Source: Metapseudomonas sp043392685
GTDB lineage: Bacteria; Pseudomonadota; Gammaproteobacteria; Pseudomonadales; Pseudomonadaceae
Length of the DNA stretch: 64,000 bases
Direction: 5' to 3' (one strand)
Assembly: GCA_043392685.1 (NCBI GenBank)
Contig: JBHZGM010000025.1
Below the pieces are notes generated by a model, which made no database searches, was not told the origin of the DNA, and saw nothing but the letters and a program-made list of their open reading frames with translations. Position numbers and translations under genes: made by a program. Each line of letters begins with the position of its first letter. Positions within the stretch are counted from its first letter, which is position 1. Shown in pieces: positions 17,774 through 26,828 of the stretch.

Positions 17774-18994
17774 TCAGCCCTTGACGCAGACCACCTGGCG
17801 CAGGGTGTGCACCACTTCCACCAGGTCGCGCTGGGCCGCCATCACCGCGTCTATGTCCTTGTAGGCCATCGGGATCTCGTCGATCACATCCTTGTCCTTA
17901 CGGCATTCCACATGGGCGGTGGCGCGGACCTGGTCTTCCACGGTGAACAGCTTCTTCGCCCGCCCACGGCTCATCGCGCGGCCGGCGCCGTGGCTGCAGG
18001 AGCAGAACGCCTCTTCGTTGCCCAGGCCGCGGACGATGAAGCTCTTCGCGCCCATGGAGCCGGGAATGATGCCCAGCTCCCCCTTCTGCGCCGACACCGC
18101 GCCCTTGCGCGTCACCAGCACCTCGCGGCCGAAGTGCCATTCCTTCTGCACGTAGTTGTGGTGGCAGTTCACCGCTTCCAGGCTGGCTTCGAAAGGCTTC
18201 CTGAGCACTTTGCGCGCTGCATCGATCACCGCCTGCATCATCAGGGCGCGGTTCTGCCGGGCGAAGTCCTGGGCCCAGCCCACGGCTTCCACGTAGTCGT
18301 CGAAGTGCCTGCTGCCTTCTTCGAAATAGGCCAGGTCGCGGTCCGGCAGGTTGGCGATGTGCTGGCGCATGTCGGCCTGGGCCAGTTCGATGAACAGCGT
18401 GCCGATGGCATTGCCCACCCCGCGCGAGCCGCTGTGCAGCATGAACCAGACGCGGTCGGCCTCGTCCAGGCAGACCTCGATGAAGTGGTTGCCGGTGCCC
18501 AGGGTGCCGAGGTGGTGGCGGTTGTTGGTCTTCTCCAGGCGCGGGTACTTCGAGGTGATCGCCTTGAAGCGCCTGGCCAGGGGGCGCCAGGCCTGGTCGG
18601 CGGCATCCGGCACATTGTCCCAGGCGCCCTGGTCGTGCCTGCCGAAGGTCTTGCCGTGGGGCACCGCGCGTTCGATGGCGCTGCGCAGGCCGTGGAGATT
18701 GTCCGGCAGGTCGCTGGCGCGCAGGGAGGTGAGGGCGGCGATCATGCCGCAACCGATATCCACGCCCACGGCGGCGGGAATGATGGCGCCCACGGTCGGG
18801 ATCACGCTGCCGATGGTCGAGCCCTTGCCCAGGTGCACGTCGGGCATCACCGCCAGGTGCTTGTAGATGAAGGGCATCTTCGCCGTGTTGATCAGTTGCT
18901 GGCGGGCTTCGTCTTCCACCGGCACGCCCTGGGTCCACAGGCGGATGGGCTTGCCGCCGGCCACCTCAAGCACTTGCGGGCTGTTCGCTTTCAT
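17774..18994 (-). CDS. rtcB: RNA-splicing ligase RtcB
   Basis: RtcB joins RNA 2',3'-cyclic phosphate or 3'-phosphate ends to 5'-OH ends through a GMP-histidine intermediate with Mn and GTP. Length is 406 residues (408 in E. coli). Metal and active-site motifs are present: GVDIGCGMIA (about 77-86), GTGNHFIEV (about 168), the HSGSRGVGN block, and the guanylylated histidine in SHGAGRAMSR (about 335). No RtcR regulator or RtcA cyclase lies next to it, unlike in E. coli. Confidence 0.96.
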   Translation of the reverse strand: MKANSPQVLEVAGGKPIRLWTQGVPVEDEARQQLINTAKMPFIYKHLAVMPDVHLGKGSTIGSVIPTVGAIIPAAVGVDIGCGMIAALTSLRASDLPDNLHGLRSAIERAVPHGKTFGRHDQGAWDNVPDAADQAWRPLARRFKAITSKYPRLEKTNNRHHLGTLGTGNHFIEVCLDEADRVWFMLHSGSRGVGNAIGTLFIELAQADMRQHIANLPDRDLAYFEEGSRHFDDYVEAVGWAQDFARQNRALMMQAVIDAARKVLRKPFEASLEAVNCHHNYVQKEWHFGREVLVTRKGAVSAQKGELGIIPGSMGAKSFIVRGLGNEEAFCSCSHGAGRAMSRGRAKKLFTVEDQVRATAHVECRKDKDVIDEIPMAYKDIDAVMAAQRDLVEVVHTLRQVVCVKG

Positions 18995-19109
18995 CTGGAT
19001 TGCCTGATGAACATGTGGATAACCATTCTGGGCCTGTTCGCTCAGGCCGGGTGCGCATCTTACCGACGGAGCTCCTGCGGGCGGCGTTCCGCGAGCGAAG
19101 CAGTCCCCG

Positions 19110-20963
19110 TCAATAGTGGTACCACTTCAGCTCCAGCATCACTTCGTTCACCGGCGCGGCGAGCTGGCTGAACGCCCGTTGCGCGGTCAGGCGCAGGCCG
19201 AGGTTGCGGGAGATTTCCCATTGCTGGTTGAGGGACAGCCGGCGGCGGACTTCGCCATTGTGGAAGTAGTCCCCGGCGGCTTCCAGGCTCGTGGTGCCCA
19301 GCGGGTTGTGCCAGAGCAGGCCGGTGTTGAAGCCGGCGGCGCTGGCGACGAAGGGGGCGAAGTCTTCGTTGTGCTCGATGCGGGCGGTAGCCAGGGCAAA
19401 GCCGAGGGCGTCCTCGCCGAAATTCCACGAGCCGCCGACGCCGCCATTGAGGTGGCTCACCAGGCGTTCGTCGCCATCCTCGCCCAGTACGCGCTCCAGG
19501 CCGCCGGCAACCTGCCAGGACAGCGGCTTGAGCAGTTCACCGCGCGGGGTCAGGGAACGGATGGTGGCGAAGTCCAGACGCTGTAGCTGCCAGTGGTTGT
19601 CTTCGTACTGGCGCAGCTTGAGCTGGAGGATCTCGATCTGCGCCCCCAGCGGGAAGCCGGACAGGTTGTCGTTGAGATCGTGATAGGCCATGCGCAGGCC
19701 GTATTCGGCGAAGGCGCGGTCCTCGCGGGTGCCGGCGCCCAGTTGCCAGGTGCGCGATTCGTGGCCTTCCTCGGGCAGGCCGGGACGCTGCACTTCCAGC
19801 GCCGGCGGCGGATTGCGGTTGATGCCCTGCAGCAGCCTGAAGCTGCGGTTGGCCATCTCGCGGGTGCGGTCTTCGCCGGTGGAACGGTAGCGCACCAGGC
19901 GGAAGGCGGCGTCCTGGATCAGGGCGCGGCGCGGGGCGGGCAGGGCGAGGAAGGCCGGGTCGTCGAGCAACTGCTCGTCGTCGGCCAGGCGCAGCACCCA
20001 CTGCTGTTCGGCGTTGTCCAGGGGCTCGGCGCGGGCCAGCAGCTCCTTTTCCCGCGAGGGGCGGTAGTCGATGGACTCCACCAGGCCGGCCTGCTTGACC
20101 GCGCGCACCGTGTCGGTGGGGATGGCGGTGATCGGGAACTGATCGGTGAGTTCGATGCCAGGACGCGCGATCTCCAGCAGCTCCAGCAGGCGATAGGAGC
20201 AGTTCTCGTCGAAGAAGTAGTAGTCGAAGCGAATCTGCTTGAGTTCCCAGACGTGCTCGACCATGCGCCCGGTTTCCTCCGGGGTGAGGTTCAGGCGGTA
20301 CTCCCAGAGATCGCGGTTCTCCAGGCGGCTGTATTCCTTGAGCTTGTCGCGATAGGGCACCAGGGCGAACAGGCCGGGGTAGCCGCCCATCAGGCCCTTC
20401 CAGGCATAGAGGATGCTGTTGTCCGCACCCTCGATGAAGGCGCCGAAGTTCAGCGCATAGCTGAGCATCACCGTGTTGTTTTCGTGGAAGTCCGGCTGGT
20501 CGATGCGCAGCAGGGTGTGGCCGAACATGGACGAGGGGCTGTTCAGGTAGGCGGCGGGGAACACCAGCACCGTGCTGTGCGGGTTGACGTCGGCGTACCA
20601 GGTCTTGAACTCGCTGCAGGCCGGCTGCGGCAGGTCGTCGAGCCGGAGCTGTTCGCGCAGCCAGCGGGTGCGCGCCGGGTAGGTGCACTGCGGGTGCCTG
20701 TCGCCCTGATCGGCCGGGGTGTAGAGCGCCTCCAGGGTGGCGCGCAGTTCGGCTTCCGGGTTGCCCGGCCCGTCCTCGGCGAGGAAAAAATCGGCATCGT
20801 CCACATAGCTGCGCCAGCCGCGCAGCTTGCCCGTCTCGTAATGCCCCAGGGCGATCCAGTAGGGATCGCTGGCCAGGCTCTGCAGGCGTTCAGCGGGGAT
20901 TTGGGGAGCGGCGTGGGCGGTGATCCAGGTGCACAGGGCGAGGTACGGGAAAATCCGTTTCAA
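19110..20963 (-). CDS. DUF4105-domain periplasmic/outer-membrane protein
   Basis: A 617-residue precursor with an N-terminal signal peptide (MKRIFPYLALCTWITAHAA, cleavage near residue 19). Its central region matches the DUF4105 pattern, including SSMFGHTLLRID, ENCSYRLLELLEIARPG and a long beta-rich C-terminal part ending in aromatic residues (LKWYHY), which could be a membrane barrel. The His and Cys residues in the DUF4105 core recall a papain-like NlpC/P60-type fold, but activity is not established. It is convergent with nothing close; a short spacer of 115 bases separates it from rtcB. Confidence 0.78.
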   Translation of the reverse strand: MKRIFPYLALCTWITAHAAPQIPAERLQSLASDPYWIALGHYETGKLRGWRSYVDDADFFLAEDGPGNPEAELRATLEALYTPADQGDRHPQCTYPARTRWLREQLRLDDLPQPACSEFKTWYADVNPHSTVLVFPAAYLNSPSSMFGHTLLRIDQPDFHENNTVMLSYALNFGAFIEGADNSILYAWKGLMGGYPGLFALVPYRDKLKEYSRLENRDLWEYRLNLTPEETGRMVEHVWELKQIRFDYYFFDENCSYRLLELLEIARPGIELTDQFPITAIPTDTVRAVKQAGLVESIDYRPSREKELLARAEPLDNAEQQWVLRLADDEQLLDDPAFLALPAPRRALIQDAAFRLVRYRSTGEDRTREMANRSFRLLQGINRNPPPALEVQRPGLPEEGHESRTWQLGAGTREDRAFAEYGLRMAYHDLNDNLSGFPLGAQIEILQLKLRQYEDNHWQLQRLDFATIRSLTPRGELLKPLSWQVAGGLERVLGEDGDERLVSHLNGGVGGSWNFGEDALGFALATARIEHNEDFAPFVASAAGFNTGLLWHNPLGTTSLEAAGDYFHNGEVRRRLSLNQQWEISRNLGLRLTAQRAFSQLAAPVNEVMLELKWYHY

Positions 20964-21126
20964 GGGCGCGGCTCTTCTTCATGAGAGGTTCGTCGGGGGG
21001 AGCTTTGGGGAAGGCCGGGCGAGTGTCAAGCGAGGCCAGGAGGCGCATTTGCGCAAGTTTGCACGGGCGGGATGCAGGCTGCGTTACAGCGTCCACACTT
21101 AAGGGGTGAACTGGGGAGATTCCAGC

Positions 21127-21450
21127 ATGACCGCAACCGATCCGAGGGCGACTCTTGACGCCCTGATAGCGGAGTACACCGCCCGCGCCAATTCCATTCG
21201 CGAGGATCTTGCTCGCAGCCACTCGCCGGATTTCGCCGAACAGGCGGGAGAACGGGAGAACGATGAGGTGCTCGAGGCCATCCTGGCCGAAACCGAGGCG
21301 GCGCTGCGCCGCGTGGGGCTGGCCAAGCTGCGCCTGGCAGACGGCAGCTACGGCTATTGCCAGCGCTGCGGCGAGCCCATCGAGCCGGCGCGCCTGGCGA
21401 TACTGCCCGCCGCCGAGTACTGCCTGGACTGCGCCGATCGCGAGCACTGA
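21127..21450 (+). CDS. DksA/TraR-type zinc-finger protein
   Basis: A 107-residue DksA-like protein. The N-terminal half is a charged helical region (coiled-coil tip), and the C-terminus is a C4 zinc finger CQRC-x17-CLDC (about residues 79-102). True DksA is about 150 residues and has its own locus; short DksA-like proteins of this sort can bind the RNA polymerase secondary channel and may affect transcription under stress. The start at 21127 is chosen because GGGGAG lies about 11 bases upstream; an in-frame GTG at 21106 lacks a site. The Lon-like protease gene follows 88 bases later. Confidence 0.85.
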   Translation: MTATDPRATLDALIAEYTARANSIREDLARSHSPDFAEQAGERENDEVLEAILAETEAALRRVGLAKLRLADGSYGYCQRCGEPIEPARLAILPAAEYCLDCADREH

Positions 21451-21538
21451 CAACCCCTGGCGCAATGCCTTGCCAGTGATGTCGGGGCGGCGCCAGAATG
21501 CGGCCATTGCTTTCTTGCCGAGCCATTAAGGACACTCG

Positions 21539-24049
21539 ATGCCTGATTCCTTCGCTGCGAGCCTGCGACTGGCGCCCGATGCGCTGACCCGTCCGTTCGA
21601 GCCCCATCAGTTCAATTTCAAGACCACCGACGACCTCGAGCCCTTCCGCGGCGTACTCGGCCAGGAACGCGCGGTGGAAGCTCTGCAGTTCGGCGTGGCC
21701 ATGCCGCGTCCGGGTTACAACGTCTATGTGATGGGGGAACCGGGCACCGGCCGCTTCTCCTTCGTCAAACGCTACCTCAAGGCCGAGGGCAAGCGCCTGC
21801 AAACCCCGGCGGACTGGCTCTACGTCAACCATTTCGACGAGCCGCGCGAGCCGCGCGCCCTGCAGTTGCCGGCCGGCGAGGCGAGCGGCTTCATCTGCGA
21901 CATCGAGCATCTGGTGGATAACCTGCTGTCCACCTTCCCGGCGGTCTTCGAGACGCCCACCTACCAGCAGAAGAAGAGCGCCATCGATCGCGCCTTCAAC
22001 CAGCGCTACGACCGTGCCCTGGATGTGATCGAACGGCTCGCGCTGGAGAAGGACGTCGCCCTCTACCGCGACAGCGCAAACATTGCCTTCACCCCGATGA
22101 AGGATGGCAAGGCCCTGGACGAGGCGGACTTCGCCCAGTTGGACGAAGCCGAGCGCGAGCGCTTCCATGATGACATCGCCATGCTGGAGGAGCGCCTGAA
22201 CGAGGAGCTGTCCAGCCTGCCGCAGTGGAAGCGCGAGTCCAGCAACCAGCTGCGCCAGCTCAACGAGGAAACCATTACCCAGGCCCTGCAGCCGCTGCTT
22301 TCGCCGCTCTCGGAGAAGTACGCGGAAAACGCCGGGGTGGTGGCCTATCTGCAGGCGATGCAGGTGAACCTGCTGAAAACGGTGGTGGACCAGCTGCTGG
22401 ACGACAAGCCGGACGCCCAGCGCCGTGAGCTTCTGGAAGAGCAGTACTGCCCCAGCCTGGTGGTTGGCCATCACGCCAGCGGGGGCGCTCCCGTGGTGTT
22501 CGAGCCGCATCCCACCTACGACAACCTGTTCGGCCGCATCGAGTACGGCACCGACCAGGGCGCCCTCTACACCAGCTATCGCCAGCTGCGCCCGGGTGCG
22601 TTGCACCGGGCCAATGGCGGTTTCCTGATCCTCGAGGCGGAGAAACTGCTGGGCGAGCCCTTCGTCTGGGATGCCCTCAAGCGCGCCCTGCAGTCGCGCA
22701 AGCTGAAGATGGAGTCGCCTCTTGCGGAACTCGGTCGCCTGGCCACCGTCACCCTGACGCCGCAGGTGATCCCGCTGCAGGTGAAGGTGATCATCATCGG
22801 CTCGCGCCAGCTCTACTACACGCTGCAGGACCTGGATCCGGACTTCCAGGAGATGTTCCGCGTGCTGGTGGACTTCGACGAGGAGATCGCCCTGTCGGAC
22901 GACAGCCTCGAACAGTTCGCCCAGTTGCTGAAAACCCGCACCTCGGAAGAGGGCATGGCGCCGCTCACCGCTGCCGCCGTGGCCCGCCTGGCCACCTACA
23001 GTGCGCGCCTGGCGGAGCACCAGGGGCGCCTGTCGGCGCGCATCGGTGATCTGTTCCAGCTGGTCAGCGAAGCGGACTTCATCCGCAGCCTGGCTGGCGA
23101 GCCGGTAACCGACGTGGGCCACATCGAGCGCGCCCTCAAGGCCAAGGCCACCCGCACCGGCCGGGTATCGGCACGCATCCTCGACGACATGCTGGCGGGG
23201 GTGATCCTGATCGATACCGCCGGCGCCGCCGTGGGCAAGTGCAACGGCCTGACCGTGCTGGAAGTGGGCGACTCGGCCTTCGGCGTGCCGGCGCGGATTT
23301 CCGCGACCGTCTATCCCGGCAGCTCGGGCATCGTCGACATCGAGCGCGAGGTCAACCTTGGCCAGCCGATCCACTCCAAGGGCGTCATGATCCTCACCGG
23401 TTACCTCGGCAGCCGCTATGCGCAGGAATTCCCCCTGGAAATCTCCGCGAGCATCGCCCTGGAGCAGTCCTACGGCTACGTGGACGGCGACAGCGCCTCC
23501 CTCGGCGAGGCCTGCACCCTGATCTCCGCGCTGTCGCGCACGCCGCTCAAGCAGTGCTTCGCCATCACCGGCTCGATCAACCAGTTCGGTGAAGTGCAGG
23601 CAGTGGGCGGGGTCAACGAGAAGATCGAAGGCTTCTTCCGCCTGTGCGAAGCCCGCGGCCTGACCGGTGAACAGGGTGTGATCATCCCTCACGCCAACGT
23701 CACCACCCTGATGCTCGACGAGCGCGTGCTGGATGCGGTGCGCAAGGGGCGCTTCCATGTCTACGCCGTGCGCCAGGCCGACGAGGCCCTGAGCCTGCTG
23801 GTGGGTGAGCCGGCAGGCGTGCCTGACGAGAAGGGTCAGTTCCCCGAAGGCAGCGTCAACGCCCGTGTGGTGGCGCGGCTGCGGGAAATCGCCGAGATGG
23901 GGCTGGAGGAAGAGGAGAAGGCGGCGCCCGCCCAGGAAGTCGCCGAGATGGTCGCCAAGGTCGCAGCGCCGCCCAAGCCGGCGCGCAAGGGGCCGAAGCA
24001 GGAGCCCGGCAAGGCGCCGGTTCCGGACAAGACCCAGGGACCGTCCTGA
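21539..24049 (+). CDS. Lon-like ATP-dependent protease (LonB/YcbZ type)
   Basis: An 836-residue AAA-plus protease. The N-terminal P-loop is altered: GEPGTGRFS replaces the usual GxxGxGK[ST], a feature also remembered in YcbZ-type proteins. The central region is largely helical (about 200-400). The C-terminal Lon protease domain has the catalytic serine in DGDSASLGEA (about residue 650) and the catalytic lysine in NEKIEGFF. A Lys/Pro/Glu-rich tail of about 50 residues ends the protein. Substrates are unknown. A hairpin follows the stop. Confidence 0.9.
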   Translation: MPDSFAASLRLAPDALTRPFEPHQFNFKTTDDLEPFRGVLGQERAVEALQFGVAMPRPGYNVYVMGEPGTGRFSFVKRYLKAEGKRLQTPADWLYVNHFDEPREPRALQLPAGEASGFICDIEHLVDNLLSTFPAVFETPTYQQKKSAIDRAFNQRYDRALDVIERLALEKDVALYRDSANIAFTPMKDGKALDEADFAQLDEAERERFHDDIAMLEERLNEELSSLPQWKRESSNQLRQLNEETITQALQPLLSPLSEKYAENAGVVAYLQAMQVNLLKTVVDQLLDDKPDAQRRELLEEQYCPSLVVGHHASGGAPVVFEPHPTYDNLFGRIEYGTDQGALYTSYRQLRPGALHRANGGFLILEAEKLLGEPFVWDALKRALQSRKLKMESPLAELGRLATVTLTPQVIPLQVKVIIIGSRQLYYTLQDLDPDFQEMFRVLVDFDEEIALSDDSLEQFAQLLKTRTSEEGMAPLTAAAVARLATYSARLAEHQGRLSARIGDLFQLVSEADFIRSLAGEPVTDVGHIERALKAKATRTGRVSARILDDMLAGVILIDTAGAAVGKCNGLTVLEVGDSAFGVPARISATVYPGSSGIVDIEREVNLGQPIHSKGVMILTGYLGSRYAQEFPLEISASIALEQSYGYVDGDSASLGEACTLISALSRTPLKQCFAITGSINQFGEVQAVGGVNEKIEGFFRLCEARGLTGEQGVIIPHANVTTLMLDERVLDAVRKGRFHVYAVRQADEALSLLVGEPAGVPDEKGQFPEGSVNARVVARLREIAEMGLEEEEKAAPAQEVAEMVAKVAAPPKPARKGPKQEPGKAPVPDKTQGPS

Positions 24050-24115
24050 TCGATCCCGTGACCGGCCATGCTGGGGCGAGTTCCCGGCGTGGCTGGTCAG
24101 TCACCGAACAGCAGG

Positions 24116-24146
24116 AAGGGAGGCTCGCGCAATCGGCCTCCCTTCG
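24116..24146 (+). terminator. Probable terminator after the Lon-like protease gene
   Basis: A 9-base stem AAGGGAGGC / GCCTCCCTT with an 11-base loop, followed by a modest T-containing tail (CGCGTTTCCC). Confidence 0.6.
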
Positions 24147-24171
24147 CGTTTCCCTCATCCTGTTCACAGGG

Positions 24172-24194
24172 TTATCCACAGTTTGCGTGGATAA
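24172..24194. promoter_or_regulatory. Pair of DnaA-box-like sites
   Basis: A perfect consensus DnaA box TTATCCACA (24172-24180) is followed five bases later by an inverted near-consensus copy CGTGGATAA (24186-24194). They lie 68 bases before a small conserved hypothetical gene. Confidence 0.5.
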
Positions 24195-24261
24195 GCGTCG
24201 CGCTTTCGCAGGTCTACACTCGGGTGTAGGCTGAATTCAGGCCCCTGCGAGGAAAGCCGCC

Positions 24262-24603
24262 ATGACGCGCAACCTCTGCCTTACCCGCCAATGCCTGGGA
24301 CTGGAGACCCGGATCGAGTGCGTGATCCGTCCGCTGGCGGGAGAGAATGGACTCTGGACGCTGCTCTGTGCGGCGGGAATGTCGGGGGAGCAACCCTCGG
24401 CGATCAAAGCCCAGGGCCCATTCCACGGGCCTTTCGTGGCGGAATCGGTGCTCTCGGCGATTGCCGACTGCCTGGCGGAGCAGGGCTATACCGAAGCTCA
24501 CGACCCGCCGATCTGGCGACTGCACCTGCAAGGCGAGCTGCGACGCCTCAACGGCACGCGCTGCCGAAGCCTGGGTGACTGCCAGTTCCGTCCCGAAAGC
24601 TGA
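24262..24603 (+). CDS. Conserved hypothetical protein, function unknown
   Basis: A 113-residue soluble protein with four cysteines, no signal peptide and no recognised motif. The middle reads IKAQGPFHGPFVAESVL and PPIWRLHLQGELRRLN. It resembles, from memory, a conserved Pseudomonas hypothetical in the same position (PA4575). GCGAGGAAAG gives a good Shine-Dalgarno. Nothing else indicates its role. It is bracketed by DnaA-box-like sites on both sides. Confidence 0.72.
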   Translation: MTRNLCLTRQCLGLETRIECVIRPLAGENGLWTLLCAAGMSGEQPSAIKAQGPFHGPFVAESVLSAIADCLAEQGYTEAHDPPIWRLHLQGELRRLNGTRCRSLGDCQFRPES

Positions 24604-24692
24604 CAGAGGCTGGTTGATCATTTTTTGAGCAGTGTCTGCCCGTCAGCACCGGGAGCGGTGTTGGCGCTTTGGTCCAGCGTTCGCACACAGAC

Positions 24693-24701
24693 TTATCCAC
24701 A
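24693..24701 (+). promoter_or_regulatory. DnaA-box-like site upstream of the UPF0114 gene
   Basis: A second perfect TTATCCACA, 96 bases before the next start codon. Confidence 0.45.
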
Positions 24702-24796
24702 GCGTTTGGGGATATTTCTTCCTGCCTTGCAGTTATTTTTCTGCAGAAAACTCCTCGTTATACTCGCGGCCGGTTTTTTACTGACTACGAGAAGCC

Positions 24797-25291
24797 ATGG
24801 AACGCTTTCTGGAAAACTCGATGTACGCCGCGCGCTGGCTGCTGGCTCCGATCTACTTCGGCCTGTCGCTGGCCTTGCTGGCGTTGTCCCTGAAATTCTT
24901 CCAGGAGATCGTGCATATCCTGCCGCACGTCTTCGAGAAGTCCGAGGCGGACCTGATCCTGGTGCTGCTCTCGCTGATCGACATGTCCCTGGTGGGCGGC
25001 CTGCTGGTGATGGTGATGATCTCCGGCTACGAGAACTTCGTCTCGCAACTGGACATAGACGAGGACAAGGAGAAGCTGAGCTGGCTCGGCAAGATGGACT
25101 CCGGCTCGCTGAAGATGAAGGTGGCGGCCTCCATCGTGGCGATTTCCTCCATCCACCTGCTGCGCATCTTCATGGACGCGCAGAACGTCGATAACAGCAA
25201 GATCATGTGGTACGTGATCCTGCACATGACCTTCGTCCTCTCCGCCTTTGCCATGGGCTACCTGGACAAGATGACCAAGCACGACCACTGA
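24797..25291 (+). CDS. UPF0114/YqhA-family inner-membrane protein
   Basis: A 164-residue protein, equal in length to E. coli YqhA. It has three to four membrane segments (about residues 13-35, 52-76, 105-125 and 138-155) and the conserved block SGYENFVSQ (about residues 76-84). The C-terminus ends in KMTKHDH. The function of the family is unknown. An AT-rich region with a TATACT hexamer (24759-24764) lies upstream but no well-spaced -35 box. A strong hairpin follows the stop. Confidence 0.88.
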   Translation: MERFLENSMYAARWLLAPIYFGLSLALLALSLKFFQEIVHILPHVFEKSEADLILVLLSLIDMSLVGGLLVMVMISGYENFVSQLDIDEDKEKLSWLGKMDSGSLKMKVAASIVAISSIHLLRIFMDAQNVDNSKIMWYVILHMTFVLSAFAMGYLDKMTKHDH

Positions 25292-25312
25292 TTCACGCGC
25301 AGCCCCCTTCCG

Positions 25313-25350
25313 GACCGCCCGTTCGCTGAAAAGCGGACGGGCGGTCGCGT
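25313..25350 (+). terminator. Hairpin terminator after the UPF0114 gene
   Basis: A long GACCGCCCG / CGGGCGGTC stem with an inner AGCG/CGCT pairing around a GAAA loop, followed by GCGTTTCTG. The stem is very stable but the T tract is short. Confidence 0.65.
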
Positions 25351-25414
25351 TTCTGCCGTCTGCTGCCGGCCTTGTGCATTAGATTTGAGGTGTACAGCGC
25401 GCGAGGGCGACGTC

Positions 25415-25720
25415 ATGAAATTGCACGACCTCACCAGCCATGCCCGTGCCGGGCACGTCGAAGAAATCAACCTGATCTCCCTGGAAGGGGGTATCTACCT
25501 GCTGGAGGCTCGCATCGATGGCCATTCCCACCATCTGGACGATGGCCGGGGCCATGCCACGCACCTGCGTTCGGTGGAGCATGCCCGGGAAGTGCTCCAC
25601 GAGTTCCCGGACCTGCCGTTCCACCTGGTGCACAGCGTGGTGCATGACGAGATGTGTGGAATGGATGCCGATAGCCAGGACACCGTGAGGGTCCCCATCT
25701 CGACACGTGTTTCCCACTGA
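25415..25720 (+). CDS. DUF6482-like small conserved protein
   Basis: A 101-residue soluble protein starting MKLHDLTSHARAG. Conserved-looking blocks are EEINLISLEGGIYLLEARID, LRSVEHAREVLHEFP and HLVHSVVHDEMCGM. I recall these as the pattern of the Pseudomonas DUF6482 family, but this assignment is from memory. Function unknown. The ATG at 25415 is preferred over an in-frame ATT/ATG-like start 30 bases upstream because GCGAGGGCGA supplies the ribosome site. It precedes fklB by 84 bases. Confidence 0.7.
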   Translation: MKLHDLTSHARAGHVEEINLISLEGGIYLLEARIDGHSHHLDDGRGHATHLRSVEHAREVLHEFPDLPFHLVHSVVHDEMCGMDADSQDTVRVPISTRVSH

Positions 25721-25804
25721 ACGGATGGTGGCTCGGAGCCCGCGCCGGGGCAGTGGAAGCTGTGCTAGTCTGGCCGGCCTTTTTACCCTGAGCGGAGCTC
25801 CGCG

Positions 25805-26422
25805 ATGTCCCAACTCGACCTTTCCACCGACGAAACCCGCGTCAGCTACGGCATTGGCCGCCAGCTCGGCGACCAGATCCGTGACAATCCTCCGCCCGGC
25901 GTGAGCCTGGATGCCGTGCTCGCGGGTCTCAGCGATGCCTTCCAGGGCCTGGAAAGCCGCGTCGACGGTGCTGCCCTGTCTGCCAGCTTCCGCGTGATCC
26001 GCGAGCGCATGCAGGCTGAAGCCCAGGCCAAGGCGGAAGCCGCCGCTGGTGCCGGCCGCGCCTACCTGGAAGAGAACGCCAAGCGCGAGGGCGTGACCGT
26101 CCTGGCCTCCGGCCTGCAATACGAGGTGCTGGTAGCGGGCGAGGGCGCCAAGCCGTCGGCCGAAGACACCGTGCGCACCCACTACCACGGCACGCTGATC
26201 GACGGCACCGTGTTCGACAGCTCCTACGATCGTGGCCAGCCCGCCGAATTCCCGGTGGGCGGCGTGATCGCCGGCTGGGTGGAAGCCCTGCAGCTGATGA
26301 ATACCGGCAGCAAGTGGCGTCTGCACGTACCGAGCGAACTGGCCTACGGCGGCCAGGCTGTCGGCAGCATCCCGCCGCACAGCGTGCTGGTGTTCGACGT
26401 GGAGCTCCTGGACATCCTCTGA
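25805..26422 (+). CDS. fklB: FKBP-type peptidyl-prolyl cis-trans isomerase FklB
   Basis: A 205-residue protein, the length of FklB (206 in E. coli). It has the N-terminal helical dimerisation arm (about 1-90; DETRVSYGIGRQLGDQI) and a C-terminal FKBP domain (about 110-205) with the active-site pattern VRTHYHGTLIDGTVFDSSY and the family ending PPHSVLVFDVELLDI. It catalyses proline isomerisation and acts as a chaperone. There is no signal peptide, so it is cytoplasmic. A TAGTCT-like -10 lies upstream but the promoter was not resolved. Confidence 0.93.
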   Translation: MSQLDLSTDETRVSYGIGRQLGDQIRDNPPPGVSLDAVLAGLSDAFQGLESRVDGAALSASFRVIRERMQAEAQAKAEAAAGAGRAYLEENAKREGVTVLASGLQYEVLVAGEGAKPSAEDTVRTHYHGTLIDGTVFDSSYDRGQPAEFPVGGVIAGWVEALQLMNTGSKWRLHVPSELAYGGQAVGSIPPHSVLVFDVELLDIL

Positions 26423-26560
26423 TCCAGGTGACTCCTGGGCGAGCCGTCCCTGGCCCGCCCAGTACCCGCGAGGGCGCCTTTGCCCTCGCTGCAAGCCGGC
26501 GCCCGGGCGCCGGCATTGCGGATGACGCGTCCCGGCGTCACCCGGATTCCCAAATCCCTT

Positions 26561-26803
26561 TCAGTGCGCCTCACCGTGGGGGCGCAGCGCCCTGGCGTAG
26601 CAGAACAGGAAGAGATTGCGCACCAGCTCCTTGAGTACCAGCGGTTCGCTGGAGTTCAGACCGGCGAGGTCAAGGTCGCCCTGGTCGCGCAGTTCGTCGA
26701 GGTCTTGTTCTTCCAGTACGGCGCACACCTCACCGGTTTCCCGATGGAGTATCCGCAGGTAGGGGTCGGGGCGATCCAGCCAGGCATCGATCAGGTAGGT
26801 CAT
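26561..26803 (-). CDS. Small conserved protein behind a probable Fur box (PA4570-like)
   Basis: An 80-residue acidic protein, MTYLIDAWLDRPDPYLRILH at the start and LKELVRNLFLFCYARALRP near the end. No known domain. It resembles, as remembered, P. aeruginosa PA4570, a small protein strongly expressed under iron limitation. The Shine-Dalgarno AAGGAG is strong and the promoter overlaps a Fur-type sequence (26829-26850). It is on the opposite strand to fklB and ends convergently with it. Confidence 0.82.
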   Translation of the reverse strand: MTYLIDAWLDRPDPYLRILHRETGEVCAVLEEQDLDELRDQGDLDLAGLNSSEPLVLKELVRNLFLFCYARALRPHGEAH

Positions 26804-26828
26804 GGCTCATCTCCTTGAAAAACGCAGA

